Source: Thomasclavelia saccharogumia DSM 17460 (GTDB lineage Bacteria > Bacillota_I > Bacilli_A > Erysipelotrichales > Coprobacillaceae). Taken from it: DNA of 41,127 nt. The notes under the pieces are model-generated. The model saw nothing but the letters and a program-made list of their open reading frames with translations. It searched no databases and was not told the origin of the DNA. The stretch is taken from the NCBI RefSeq assembly GCF_000686665.1, contig NZ_JMLH01000024.1, positions 1 through 41,127 on the forward strand, read 5' to 3'. This document shows, one piece after another, positions 8,978 through 16,665 of this stretch. Positions within the stretch are counted from its first letter, which is position 1, and the number at the start of each line of letters is the position of its first letter. The position numbers and the translations under genes are program-made.

Positions 8978-9573
8978 ATCTTTTTAGCCTCAACATCTTT
9001 TAAATACTGTGGTACTAGATTATCGACATCCTTTACATAATCGACACTTTTAGCAGCCTGATATATATTATTACTTAAATCAATTTCAACTTTATCATGA
9101 CCCACTATTTCACTATCACCCCAAACAGGGTAATTGGCATATTGCTTTTTAAAAGCCGCAAATTCTTCAATCAACATGATTTGATCAGCGACAACGCTAT
9201 GATTATTATCATAAACACCAACAAATATTTTTTTACTGCGAGCATCAATAACACTGATTGCTTTATTTTTCCCGACATAACCATGTAAAGAAGATACTGC
9301 TTTGATTTTGATCTTACTTATCGCTGCTAAAGTTTTAGCAATCGTTAATGCGACTCTTTGTCCAGTATAGGAACCAGGCCCGATCGTTATGATCATTTCA
9401 TCAACATCGAGAACATTAAAACTATTTTTTTCTAACATCGCATTTAAATATGTTAAAGCATATTCTGACTGGCGCCGATTGCCTTTTTCTTGATATTTGT
9501 CAATACATTGACCATCTTCATACAAAGCTATTACTAAATAAATATTTGATGTATCCATTACAATTGTTTTCAT
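8971..9573 (-). CDS. tsaB: tRNA t6A biosynthesis dimerisation protein TsaB
   Basis: This is a catalytically inactive paralogue of TsaD that bridges TsaD and TsaE in the t6A complex. The N-terminal MDTSNIYLVIALYEDG, the IGPGSYTGQRVALTIAKTL segment and VIDARSKKIFVGVY are family hallmarks. At 200 residues it is slightly shorter than E. coli TsaB. Its start overlaps the tsaE stop by 4 nt. Confidence 0.93.
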   Translation of the reverse strand: MKTIVMDTSNIYLVIALYEDGQCIDKYQEKGNRRQSEYALTYLNAMLEKNSFNVLDVDEMIITIGPGSYTGQRVALTIAKTLAAISKIKIKAVSSLHGYVGKNKAISVIDARSKKIFVGVYDNNHSVVADQIMLIEEFAAFKKQYANYPVWGDSEIVGHDKVEIDLSNNIYQAAKSVDYVKDVDNLVPQYLKDVEAKKIC

Positions 9574-10019
9574 TTAAAGTCCTCCATCAATTGTTCATAT
9601 TTGGAACCTACTGCTTTAAAAGTAAACTCACGAGCATCTTCATCGATTTTTTTAATTATGATTTCTAATCTTTCTTCTGGTAAAATATCAGCAATAAATT
9701 CTGCCCATTCAATCACACAAATATCATCACTATCAAAAATTTCTTCAAAACCTAGATCATCATCTTGATCTTCTAAACGATAAGCATCAAAATGTGATAG
9801 ATTTGATCTGCCATGATATTGTTTTAAGATGGTAAAAGTAGGACTATTTATGATCTTTTCAATTCCTAATCCTAAACCAATTCCTTTAGTAAAAGTAGTT
9901 TTACCAGCCCCTAGATCACCGCTTAAAGTAATCAGCATCTGGGGTTTTAATTTTTCGCCTAATCTTTTACCTAATTCAATTGTTTCTTCGAGATTATTTA
10001 CTTTGATTACTTTCTCCAT
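9570..10019 (-). CDS. tsaE: tRNA t6A biosynthesis ATPase TsaE
   Basis: This small P-loop ATPase is needed for turnover of the t6A complex. The Walker A motif is GDLGAGKTTFTKG, followed by the family signature VNSPTF-like INSPTFTILKQY and SHFDAYRLED, with IEWAEF as Walker-B-like strand. The length of 149 is normal. The SD AAGGAG lies before ATG, 10 nt after ntdP. It is the first t6A gene of the overlapping series tsaE-tsaB-rimI-tsaD-rex. Confidence 0.95.
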   Translation of the reverse strand: MEKVIKVNNLEETIELGKRLGEKLKPQMLITLSGDLGAGKTTFTKGIGLGLGIEKIINSPTFTILKQYHGRSNLSHFDAYRLEDQDDDLGFEEIFDSDDICVIEWAEFIADILPEERLEIIIKKIDEDAREFTFKAVGSKYEQLMEDFK

Positions 10020-10029
10020 CTTTAACTCC

Positions 10030-10557
10030 TTATGTTAAATCTTCATAAACATGATACCAGTGTTTAGTAAAGTCTTCATTAAAAGGCTTTTCACCCTTTG
10101 AAGCATGATCAATTAAGATACTTAACTGTTTTTTCAATATTTTATCTAATTCTTTTGAATAATTCATTTGTTTAGCATGCTGCTTATACTCTTCTTCATC
10201 TAAGATCCGATAATTTCCATCAGGAAACACCTTTAGATCCAAATCATAATCAATATACTTTAAAGCTTCACCATCATATAAAGTTGGAGAAGCAATATTA
10301 CAATAATAATAGACTCCAGTTTTACGAATCATACAAATAACATTATACCATTTTTTCTTTGGAAAATAACAAATCGCCGGTTCTCTTGTATGCCACATTC
10401 TCCCATCTGCTTCCGTTACCAAAGTACGATTATTTATCGCAATAAAATGTTCCTCATTTTCATCTAAGATAAATCCCTTGGACCAGCAGCGATGAATACT
10501 TCCATCATGCTTATAACAATGAATTAATACTTTTTTTCCTATCAGGGAATTTGACAT
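10030..10557 (-). CDS. ntdP: Nucleoside tri-/diphosphate phosphatase (DUF402, YgaC/Sa1684-like)
   Basis: The 175-residue DUF402 protein resembles B. subtilis YgaC along its length: KVLIHCYKHDGSIHR, VTEADGRMWHTREPAICYF, VYYYCNIASPTLYDGEALKY, IDYDLDLKVFPDG, and a Trp-Tyr ending. The acidic clusters (DYDLD, EAD, DEEE) are the likely metal ligands. Family members hydrolyse nucleoside tri- and diphosphates. It is the first gene before the t6A cluster and follows the thiT terminator. A candidate promoter (TTTAAA, 17 bp, TATAAT, roughly 10583-10611 on the minus strand) precedes it. Confidence 0.85.
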   Translation of the reverse strand: MSNSLIGKKVLIHCYKHDGSIHRCWSKGFILDENEEHFIAINNRTLVTEADGRMWHTREPAICYFPKKKWYNVICMIRKTGVYYYCNIASPTLYDGEALKYIDYDLDLKVFPDGNYRILDEEEYKQHAKQMNYSKELDKILKKQLSILIDHASKGEKPFNEDFTKHWYHVYEDLT

Positions 10558-10644
10558 CTTTTACTACCTCTCTTTTATAACAGTAACATTATACACAAAT
10601 TGAGTATCTTTTTAAAGATGTAACTTTAATTCTTGATACCAATC

Positions 10645-10675
10645 AAAAAATCTCACTACCTAGTAATGAGATTTA
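10645..10675 (-). terminator. Intrinsic terminator of thiT
   Basis: On the minus strand AAATCTCA pairs with TGAGATTT around a loop of about 11 nt, and the descending arm continues into a T6 run. It separates thiT from ntdP. Confidence 0.75.
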
Positions 10676-10683
10676 AAAGACTA

Positions 10684-11208
10684 TTATTTGATTGTATTTT
10701 TCAACCGTGGATATAGAATCATAAATAAAACAAAGCAAACTACTAAAGTTGCTAGATTATATGGAACATTATAAGCTAAATTAGCTTGTAATGGTGTTGC
10801 AAAAGCATACCATCCTGAAATTAAATGACAAATCGTTTTTAATACCATTACAACAATGATTCCAATCGGAAGATCAAAATTTTTGATCTTGATCAAGGGA
10901 ATAAATCCAACCATTCCCACGATTGCCATTGGCAGTAAATAATCAAATATTACTGACAGTGCCCCATAAAAAGTTGCTAATCCTAAGACAAAATGTAATC
11001 CGACACAGACTAACGAAACGACGATTCCATAGCAGGCTCCCATCAAATAACTGCAAAGCATTAAAACTACTAGTGAAAATGCAACGTTTCCCCCCTGTGG
11101 CATAGTTGGTGTAAATTGTGTTAGATATTCTAAAACAATTTGTAATGCTGCAAATATTGCCATATAAGTCATGGTTTTGGTGTTGATTTCAAATTTTTTG
11201 TTTTTCAT
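10684..11208 (-). CDS. thiT: ECF thiamine transporter substrate-binding subunit ThiT
   Basis: This is an integral membrane S-component with six hydrophobic segments over about 174 residues. It includes AIFAALQIVLEYLTQFTP, the glycine-rich PQGGNVAFSLVVLML region typical of ThiT, and GWYAFATPLQANLAYN. The family binds thiamine and uses a shared ECF ATPase/EcfT module, which is not in this window. The annotation is strongly supported by the TPP riboswitch just upstream. I use ATG 11208 (MKNKKFEINTK) because AAAGGGG lies upstream. The open frame extends to a TTG at 11244, but that lies close behind the terminator. Confidence 0.92.
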   Translation of the reverse strand: MKNKKFEINTKTMTYMAIFAALQIVLEYLTQFTPTMPQGGNVAFSLVVLMLCSYLMGACYGIVVSLVCVGLHFVLGLATFYGALSVIFDYLLPMAIVGMVGFIPLIKIKNFDLPIGIIVVMVLKTICHLISGWYAFATPLQANLAYNVPYNLATLVVCFVLFMILYPRLKNTIK

Positions 11209-11252
11209 TCTTCTTTGTTTCCCCTTTCTTATAAAAAGAGCCAAACAAAATT

Positions 11253-11282
11253 AAAAAAGCTTTTTTACAAGCGCAAAAAAGC
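11253..11282 (-). terminator. Riboswitch-controlled terminator in the thiT leader
   Basis: On the minus strand an 8-bp stem GCTTTTTT/AAAAAAGC with an 8-nt loop is followed by T6. It lies between the TPP aptamer and thiT, so TPP binding probably stops transcription here. Confidence 0.8.
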
Positions 11283-11298
11283 AAATAATTTAAAATTG

Positions 11299-11380
11299 CT
11301 CTCTCTACGCTGGCATTACCCAGTTCAGATGATAAGGGACAAGGTTTTACCCTTTCTCAGCTAACGCGCCCCTGGCTCAT
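11299..11380 (-). ncRNA. TPP riboswitch (THI box)
   Basis: The minus strand reads GAGCCAGGGGCGCGTTAGCT, then GAGAAAGGGTAAAACC, then CTGAACTGGGTAATGCCAGC. These carry the conserved THI-box elements GGGGNGC, CTGAGA, ACC and CTGAACTGGGTAATGCCAGCG. It controls thiT, which is consistent with thiamine uptake. Confidence 0.97.
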
Positions 11381-11384
11381 TTAT

Positions 11385-11412
11385 ATTATAAATGTTATCG
11401 ACAAAATAGCAA
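11385..11412 (-). promoter_or_regulatory. Promoter of the TPP riboswitch-thiT transcript
   Basis: On the minus strand TTGCTA, a 16-bp spacer and TATAAT would start transcription a few bases before the aptamer. Confidence 0.55.
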
Positions 11413-11462
11413 GAAAAAAAACAATAAAGCTAATGTATTTAACTAGTAATTTTATAAAATGA

Positions 11463-11471
11463 TGTTATAAT
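11463..11471 (+). promoter_or_regulatory. Extended -10 promoter of ackA
   Basis: TGTTATAAT (extended -10) stands 28 nt before the ackA start. No good -35 is visible. The same TGTTATAAT precedes the RluA gene at 20693. Confidence 0.55.
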
Positions 11472-11499
11472 GTCCATAGATTAAGGAGGCTTTGTGAAA

Positions 11500-12690
11500 A
11501 TGGCAAAAATTATTTCTGTAAACGCAGGTAGTTCTTCATTAAAATTTCAACTATTTGAAATGGATGATGAATCTGTTATTACTTCTGGGGTAATCGAGAG
11601 AATTGGTTTAAATGATTCAATTTTTACGATCAAATACAATGGTAAAAAAACCGTGACAACTAGTTCGATCGAAAACCATAAAGTTGCTGTGCAGCTTTTA
11701 TTAGATACATTAATTGAAAAAGGAATTGTAAAAGATTTAAATGAAATCAAAGGGGTTGGACATCGTGTTGTTCAAGGGGGCGCTTATTTCAGCTCATCAG
11801 CAGTTATTGATGAAGATGTTGTAAAGAAGATCGATGAATTAAAATCACTTGCACCTTTACACAATCCAGCTCATTTGACAGGGTATTATGCATTTAAAGA
11901 AGCTATTCCTAATGCTGGTGCTGTAGCTGTATTTGATACAGCTTTCCATCAAACATTAGAACCAAAATGTTATATTTATCCTATTCCATATAAATACTAT
12001 ACTGATTATAAAGTTCGTAAATACGGTGCTCATGGAACTAGTCATTACTATGTTTCTCATCGCTGTATTGAAATGATGGGAAATCCTGAACATTCAAAGA
12101 TCATTGTTGCTCATTTAGGAGCCGGCGGATCTTTAAGCGCTGTTAAAGATGGAATCTCTATAAATACCTCAATGGGCTTTACACCATTAGCAGGTATCAT
12201 GATGGGAACTCGCAGCGGTGATGTCGATCCTTCAGTAATCGATTATTTGATTGAAGAAGTTGGGATGGATATGAAAGAAGTTATCAAGATGTTGAATAAA
12301 GAATCTGGGTTATTAGGTATTTCAGGAATATCCAGCGATTTTAGAGATGTTCAAAATGCTGCGATGGAAGGAAATGAAAGAGCCCAATTAGCAATCGATA
12401 TTTTCTATCGTCGTGTTATTGCTTATATTGGACGTTATTTCATTGCTTTAGGTGGTGTAGATGCAATTTGCTTTACAGCTGGAATTGGTGAAAATTCTTT
12501 CTTTGCTCGTAAAGGAATTTGTGATTTATTAAAAGATGCCTTAGGTATTGAAATTGATGAAGATGCAAATGTAAATGGTCAGGGAGATCGTTTGATCAGC
12601 ACCCCTGATTCAAAAGTAAAAGTTTTTGTAATCCCAACTAATGAAGAGTTAGTTATCGCTCGCGATACTAAACGTTTATTAAATTTATAA
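11500..12690 (+). CDS. ackA: Acetate kinase
   Basis: The enzyme converts acetyl phosphate and ADP to acetate and ATP, a main energy-yielding step of fermentation. ASKHA-family motifs are seen: KIISVNAGSSSLKFQLFE at the start, VAVFDTAFHQT, YGAHGTSHYYVSHR, IVAHLGAGGSLSAV, GTRSGDVDPS and CFTAGIGENS. The length of 396 residues is typical. I choose ATG 11500 (10 nt after AGGAGG) over the in-frame GTG at 11494, which would leave only 4 nt from the SD. No pta lies next to it. The gene is monocistronic up to a strong hairpin directly after the stop. Confidence 0.97.
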   Translation: MAKIISVNAGSSSLKFQLFEMDDESVITSGVIERIGLNDSIFTIKYNGKKTVTTSSIENHKVAVQLLLDTLIEKGIVKDLNEIKGVGHRVVQGGAYFSSSAVIDEDVVKKIDELKSLAPLHNPAHLTGYYAFKEAIPNAGAVAVFDTAFHQTLEPKCYIYPIPYKYYTDYKVRKYGAHGTSHYYVSHRCIEMMGNPEHSKIIVAHLGAGGSLSAVKDGISINTSMGFTPLAGIMMGTRSGDVDPSVIDYLIEEVGMDMKEVIKMLNKESGLLGISGISSDFRDVQNAAMEGNERAQLAIDIFYRRVIAYIGRYFIALGGVDAICFTAGIGENSFFARKGICDLLKDALGIEIDEDANVNGQGDRLISTPDSKVKVFVIPTNEELVIARDTKRLLNL

Positions 12691-12694
12691 AAAT

Positions 12695-12720
12695 ACATGT
12701 AGCTTAAAGCTACATGTTTT
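12695..12720 (+). terminator. Hairpin terminator after ackA
   Basis: ACATGTAGCT/AGCTACATGT forms a 10-bp stem with a 3-nt loop, followed by T4 only. It ends 4 nt before the next ATG, so it may be leaky or may regulate the downstream gene. Confidence 0.65.
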
Positions 12721-12724
12721 GTCT

Positions 12725-13390
12725 ATGAAGATCAAAAATTTTTTTAAAGCAACGATTCACGAATCACTGCTTATCGGCATTCTACTTGCTTTAGTTGGGG
12801 GTTTTTTAGATATTTATACTTACATTCTAAAAGGTAATGTTTTTGCCAATGCCCAAACTGGGAATATGGTTTTAATGGGGTTAAAATTAGCTAATCAGGA
12901 TTATCTTGGTGCTTTTTACTATTTGATTCCTATATCAGCCTTTTTTTTGGGAATTATCATTAGCGAATATATAAAACATAAATTAAGTAAAGTTCAATAC
13001 ATCGAATGGCAGCACTTGATCATCATTATTGAAATCATCATTCTAGTAATTATTGCTTTTCTTCCTAAAAATGTCCCAAATCTAATTTGTAACGTTACGA
13101 TCGGTTTAGTTTGTTCTTTACAGGTAAATGCTTTTAGAACTACAAACGGTCTACCTTATGCATCAACTATGTGTACAGGTAATTTAAGATCAGCGGGACA
13201 AAAATTAGCTTCTTATTTATTTAAAGACGATAAAGATGCTTTAAGCCATTGTTTTCGTTATTTGATCATCATTGCTTCTTTTATTTTAGGTGCCATTATT
13301 GCAACTATTTTAGTTAGTATTTTTGATCATATGGCTTTATTATTTTGCTGTCTTATTCTAATTATCATTTTACTTATTTTAGTTTATTAG
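12725..13390 (+). CDS. YoaK/DUF1275 family membrane protein
   Basis: This 222-residue protein has about six transmembrane segments. The N-terminal signature GGFLDIYTYILKGNVFANAQ followed by TGNMVLMGL, and the later TTNGLPYASTMCTGNLRSAG, place it in DUF1275 (YoaK family). The family's function is unknown; transport has been suggested. ATG 12725 is preferred to the TTG at 12719, but neither has an SD: the upstream bases are the arm and T run of the ackA hairpin. Expression may depend on read-through from ackA and on weak initiation. A terminator follows. Confidence 0.8.
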   Translation: MKIKNFFKATIHESLLIGILLALVGGFLDIYTYILKGNVFANAQTGNMVLMGLKLANQDYLGAFYYLIPISAFFLGIIISEYIKHKLSKVQYIEWQHLIIIIEIIILVIIAFLPKNVPNLICNVTIGLVCSLQVNAFRTTNGLPYASTMCTGNLRSAGQKLASYLFKDDKDALSHCFRYLIIIASFILGAIIATILVSIFDHMALLFCCLILIIILLILVY

Positions 13391-13413
13391 CCTATTAATT
13401 AGGCTCTTTTTTT
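13389..13413 (+). terminator. Intrinsic terminator of the YoaK-type gene
   Basis: AGCCTA/TAGGCT with a short loop is followed by a C and T7 on the plus strand. It overlaps the stop codon and faces the convergent gene at 13412-13930. Confidence 0.8.
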
Positions 13414-13930
13414 ATTTTAATAAATGCTCTTCTACATAATCGATAATTTCCTGACGATTGCTTAAAACTTCACAAAACGGTTTTCTTAAATCTAAACGCT
13501 GCATATCCACACAACGAATCTCACTTAATTGTAAACGGCTCTTGGTTTTGGTTTTTGACATCATTACATCAATATCGAGTTCAAATTCCGGATTACAGCT
13601 AGTCCCTTTCAACGAAGTGCAGGGAATGATCAACATTTTATACCCTAGATCTTTAAGTACATAACACCAATGTCCATCCATTAGTTCTTTAGGAAAACCA
13701 CGGCCGATATTGAAATAAGCCAACTGATGAATCTTAGGTCGACAAGGTAAATGATAATATGTACTGTCAATATCACGACCCCCATCTTTAACTAAGTGAC
13801 AGTAAAAATATTCTAACTGATTTGTTAAATGTTTTAACGAACAGCTGTATTTTTCTACATCATAAATGCCAGTTTCTTCAAGGTTTTCTAATGATTTACT
13901 GATTTCAGCTAAATTATCATGAATACTCAT
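13412..13930 (-). CDS. PemK/MazF-like protein, no adjacent antitoxin
   Basis: The 172-residue protein has a helical N-terminal part (about 1-70) and a C-terminal PemK/MazF-like fold: YFNIGRGFPKELMDGHWCYV, KMLIIPCTSLKG, then RLQLSEIRCVDMQRLDL. In MazF-type toxins this barrel binds and cleaves mRNA. The pattern here is a variant with a longer N-terminal helix region. I use ATG 13930 because AGGAGG lies 9 nt upstream. An in-frame extension to 14011 has no SD. No small antitoxin ORF precedes or follows it, so it may be solitary, neutralised elsewhere, or not a toxin at all. Confidence 0.7.
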   Translation of the reverse strand: MSIHDNLAEISKSLENLEETGIYDVEKYSCSLKHLTNQLEYFYCHLVKDGGRDIDSTYYHLPCRPKIHQLAYFNIGRGFPKELMDGHWCYVLKDLGYKMLIIPCTSLKGTSCNPEFELDIDVMMSKTKTKSRLQLSEIRCVDMQRLDLRKPFCEVLSNRQEIIDYVEEHLLK

Positions 13931-14080
13931 ATTTTTTATCCTCCTATTATCTTTTACATCACTAATCGTAAAATTACTTTTATTTTTTACTGATTTTATT
14001 TTTTTATTCATTAATAAAACAATTTTTTAATTTTATTATTTTGGCAACGTTTTCAGCAAAAAAACATATAATAATTTAGG

Positions 14081-14109
14081 TTGCTTTTTTATTTCTATTT
14101 GTATATAAT
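14081..14109 (+). promoter_or_regulatory. Promoter of glmS
   Basis: TTGCTT, a 17-bp spacer and TATAAT precede the ribozyme. The predicted start near 14116 leaves about 27 nt ahead of the cleavage site. Confidence 0.65.
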
Positions 14110-14140
14110 AGCAACTGTTATTAAGGAGACAAGTAAAAAA

Positions 14141-14280
14141 TAGCGCCAGGACTAATTCAATTAGTTGACGAGGACTAGGTTTATCGAAATATTCGGCGGG
14201 TGACCTAGAGGTATGATACTACCTAAACAATGAACAAAAATAATGAGTGATCATTAAACAAATTCATTCGGTATCCTCCA
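14141..14280 (+). ncRNA. glmS ribozyme-riboswitch
   Basis: Conserved core elements are seen in order: the cleavage site in TAGCGCCAGGACT (cut expected between A14142 and G14143), GTTGACGAGGACTAGGTTTA, TCGAAATATTCGGCGGGTGA, CCTAG, and a distal AATGA/TCATT helix (P4-like). This RNA cleaves itself when it binds glucosamine-6-phosphate, which lowers glmS expression. It sits directly upstream of glmS. The remaining bases of the 13931-14322 gap hold the promoters and leaders of the two divergent genes. Confidence 0.95.
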
Positions 14281-14322
14281 TTAATAACATAATAAAAACT
14301 AAATATTATGGAGGAATTTTTT

Positions 14323-16140
14323 ATGTGCGGAATTACTGCGTTTTCAGGTAAAGAAGAAGCTTTACCATTCTTATTACAAGGACTTCACAAACTGGAGTAT
14401 CGTGGTTACGACTCAGCTGGAGTGACTCTTGTTGATAAAGATAAACTATTCACGATCAAAGCTAAAGGGAGACTTCAAAATCTAGTCGATCGTTTAGATC
14501 AGGCTGTCCCTAGCGGCTGTGTGGGAATTGGTCATACGCGCTGGGCAACTCATGGAGTTCCATCAAATCTTAATTCTCATCCTCATACCAATAATGACAA
14601 CACTATTTCCTTAGTGCATAATGGAATTATTGAAAATTATCGTGAGTTAAAAGAAAAATTAATTGCTAAAGGCTATACTTTTCATAGTGAAACTGATAGC
14701 GAAGTTGTTGTTCATTTATTAGATTCTTATTATCAAGGAAATATGCTTGAAGCTTTAAGAAAAGTAATTAATCGAATTGAAGGCAGTTATGCTCTTTGTA
14801 TTGTTTCAACTTTAGAACCAGATACAGTTTATGTAACCAAAAAAGACAGTCCTTTAGTTTTAGGAACAAATGATGATGCCAGCTTTGGAGCAAGTGATAT
14901 TCCTGCTTTATTGGATTATACTAAAGATGTTTATTTTATCGAAGATTATGAAATTGCAAAATTATGTAAAAATAAAATCACTTTTTATGATCGTCAAGGT
15001 AACACGATCGATAAGAAGACTACTCATATCCCATATGATAATGAAGCAGCTCAAAAAGGCGGTTATGATACTTTTATGTTAAAAGAAATTCATGAACAGC
15101 CTTATGCCATCAGTGAAACCCTTAGAGGACGCGTTGAAGGTGAAGATCAAATCATTCTACCTGAGCTTGATAATTTAAAAGATCGTTTTGCAACTTTTAA
15201 TAAAGTATACTTCGTTGCCTGTGGTACAGCTTATCATGCGTGTTTATCAGGAGCTAATATTTTAGAAAGACTTACTGGTTTTCCGACTTTTACCCAAGCA
15301 GCCTCTGAATTTAGATATGGTGATCCAATCATTGATGAAAAGACTTTATGTATCTTTGTTTCTCAATCAGGAGAAACTGCTGATACAATGGCAGCTTTAA
15401 GATTAGCTAAAGAAAAAAAGGCAACAACTCTTGCAATTGCAAATGTCCTTGGTTCAAGTATTTCTAGAGAAGCAGAAGCCACTATTTACACTTGTGCCGG
15501 ACCTGAGATTGCTGTTGCTAGTACTAAAGCTTATACAACTCAAGTAATTGTTTTACTATTACTGGCAATCTATATTGCTCAAAGTTTAGGTAAAGAAGAT
15601 GAAATCTATAAAGACCTTATTAAAGGAATTGCTAAATTACCTCAACAAATCGAAGATATTTTAAAAGATGAAAAGATTTTTGAAAATTATGCTAATTATT
15701 TAAAAGATCAGCATGATGCTTATTATATTGGACGTAGTTTAGATTATGCTTCTGTTTTAGAAGGGGCATTAAAATTAAAAGAAGTTTCTTATATTCATGC
15801 CGATGCTTATATTGCTGGAGAATTAAAACATGGACCAATTGCATTAATTGAAAATGGCAGTGTCGTTATTGCTGTTGCAACACAACCGCATATTGCTGCC
15901 AAAACAATCAGCAATATTCAAGAAACGATTGCTCGTGGAGCGAAAGTTATCTTATTTACCTTAGAAGGTGAAGAAGTCGGTAATGTTAACGAAACTTATT
16001 ATATGCCTAATGTAAACCCCATTCTTCAAGCTGTGCTAGTAGCTATTCCTTTACAATTGATTAGCTATTATGCTGCAAAAATTAAAGGATGCGATGTCGA
16101 TAAACCTCGTAACCTTGCAAAATCAGTTACTGTTGAATAA
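14323..16140 (+). CDS. glmS: Glutamine-fructose-6-phosphate aminotransferase (isomerising)
   Basis: The enzyme makes glucosamine-6-phosphate from fructose-6-phosphate and glutamine, the first step of amino-sugar and peptidoglycan precursor synthesis. It begins MCGITAF, so Cys2 becomes the N-terminal nucleophile of the class II glutaminase domain (HTRWATHGVP, HNGIIENY). Two SIS sugar-isomerase domains follow (CGTAYHACLSG, SQSGETADT, STKAYTTQ) and the ending DKPRNLAKSVTVE is canonical. ATG 14323 must be the start. The ATG at 14308 only reads through the SD (GGAGGA) and would bury the catalytic Cys. Length is 605 residues. It is regulated by the upstream ribozyme. Confidence 0.98.
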   Translation: MCGITAFSGKEEALPFLLQGLHKLEYRGYDSAGVTLVDKDKLFTIKAKGRLQNLVDRLDQAVPSGCVGIGHTRWATHGVPSNLNSHPHTNNDNTISLVHNGIIENYRELKEKLIAKGYTFHSETDSEVVVHLLDSYYQGNMLEALRKVINRIEGSYALCIVSTLEPDTVYVTKKDSPLVLGTNDDASFGASDIPALLDYTKDVYFIEDYEIAKLCKNKITFYDRQGNTIDKKTTHIPYDNEAAQKGGYDTFMLKEIHEQPYAISETLRGRVEGEDQIILPELDNLKDRFATFNKVYFVACGTAYHACLSGANILERLTGFPTFTQAASEFRYGDPIIDEKTLCIFVSQSGETADTMAALRLAKEKKATTLAIANVLGSSISREAEATIYTCAGPEIAVASTKAYTTQVIVLLLLAIYIAQSLGKEDEIYKDLIKGIAKLPQQIEDILKDEKIFENYANYLKDQHDAYYIGRSLDYASVLEGALKLKEVSYIHADAYIAGELKHGPIALIENGSVVIAVATQPHIAAKTISNIQETIARGAKVILFTLEGEEVGNVNETYYMPNVNPILQAVLVAIPLQLISYYAAKIKGCDVDKPRNLAKSVTVE

Positions 16141-16164
16141 AGAACGTGAAATCACGTTCTTTTA
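16141..16164 (+). terminator. Intrinsic terminator of glmS
   Basis: AGAACGTG/CACGTTCT with an AAAT loop and a following T4 run, directly after the glmS stop. Confidence 0.85.
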
Positions 16165-16226
16165 TTATAATCGTCTAGTTCATTTTCTTTCTAATACATA
16201 TCTTAAATTAGAAAGGAGATGAGAGA

Positions 16227-16550
16227 ATGGAATCTTATGATAAAAAACATTGTAACGACAAATGGTGCATTGAAGACTGCAACAACATTCACTGTGTTGA
16301 TCAACGCTGCGCTTTAACTGCAATTATTCAATCAGTAGCTATGATAGAAGCTTCTTTGTCTTCAATCATTTGTGTTGAGGCAATGAAATTAAAAAAAGCT
16401 GTTTGTTTAGCTAATGATCTTGATTCGTTAATTAGAATTAATGAATCTGTTCAAGAAACACTTGATGCTATTAGCCAATTAGAAGAATCATTAAAACAAA
16501 AAGCTGTTTATGCAATTGAAGCTCTAAACGAATTATCAAACAAAAAATAA
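16227..16550 (+). CDS. Small Cys-rich protein, possibly spore-associated
   Basis: The 107-residue protein has a strong SD (AGAAAGGAG). The N-terminus has five Cys in about 20 residues (C9, C14, C18, C23, C28; HCNDKWCIEDCNNIHCVDQR). The rest is amphipathic helix: MIEASLSSIICVEAMKLKKA, DLDSLIRINESVQETLDAIS and LEESLKQK. That helical pattern (E.SL..II..E..K..., then DL..L..IN.SV...L......LE..L..K) recalls a domain seen in many Clostridia/Bacilli spore-surface proteins. The link is from memory and tentative. No signal peptide or transmembrane segment is present. It stands alone between two terminators. Confidence 0.75.
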   Translation: MESYDKKHCNDKWCIEDCNNIHCVDQRCALTAIIQSVAMIEASLSSIICVEAMKLKKAVCLANDLDSLIRINESVQETLDAISQLEESLKQKAVYAIEALNELSNKK

Positions 16551-16571
16551 ACTATTAATAATGTACAAACA

Positions 16572-16601
16572 AAAGGAATAAGCTCAATGTCTTATTCCTT
16601 T
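16572..16601. terminator. Probable bidirectional terminator
   Basis: AAAGGAATAAG/CTTATTCCTTT forms an 11-bp stem with an 8-nt loop between convergent genes. T tracts are short (TTT on plus, TTTT on minus), so strength is uncertain. Confidence 0.6.
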
Positions 16602-16665
16602 CATATTCATATCAACATGTATTCAAAAAAGCACCTTCACTTTTTACATTTTGTTTCTTTTCAAA

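Noticed and set aside
11494-11499. GTG as start of ackA
   Set aside because: Only 4 nt from the SD, while ATG 11500 gives the usual N-terminus MAKIISVNAGSSS.
14121-14130. SD-like TTAAGGAGAC before the glmS ribozyme
   Set aside because: No ATG, GTG or TTG follows at a suitable distance; it lies in the fragment released by ribozyme cleavage.
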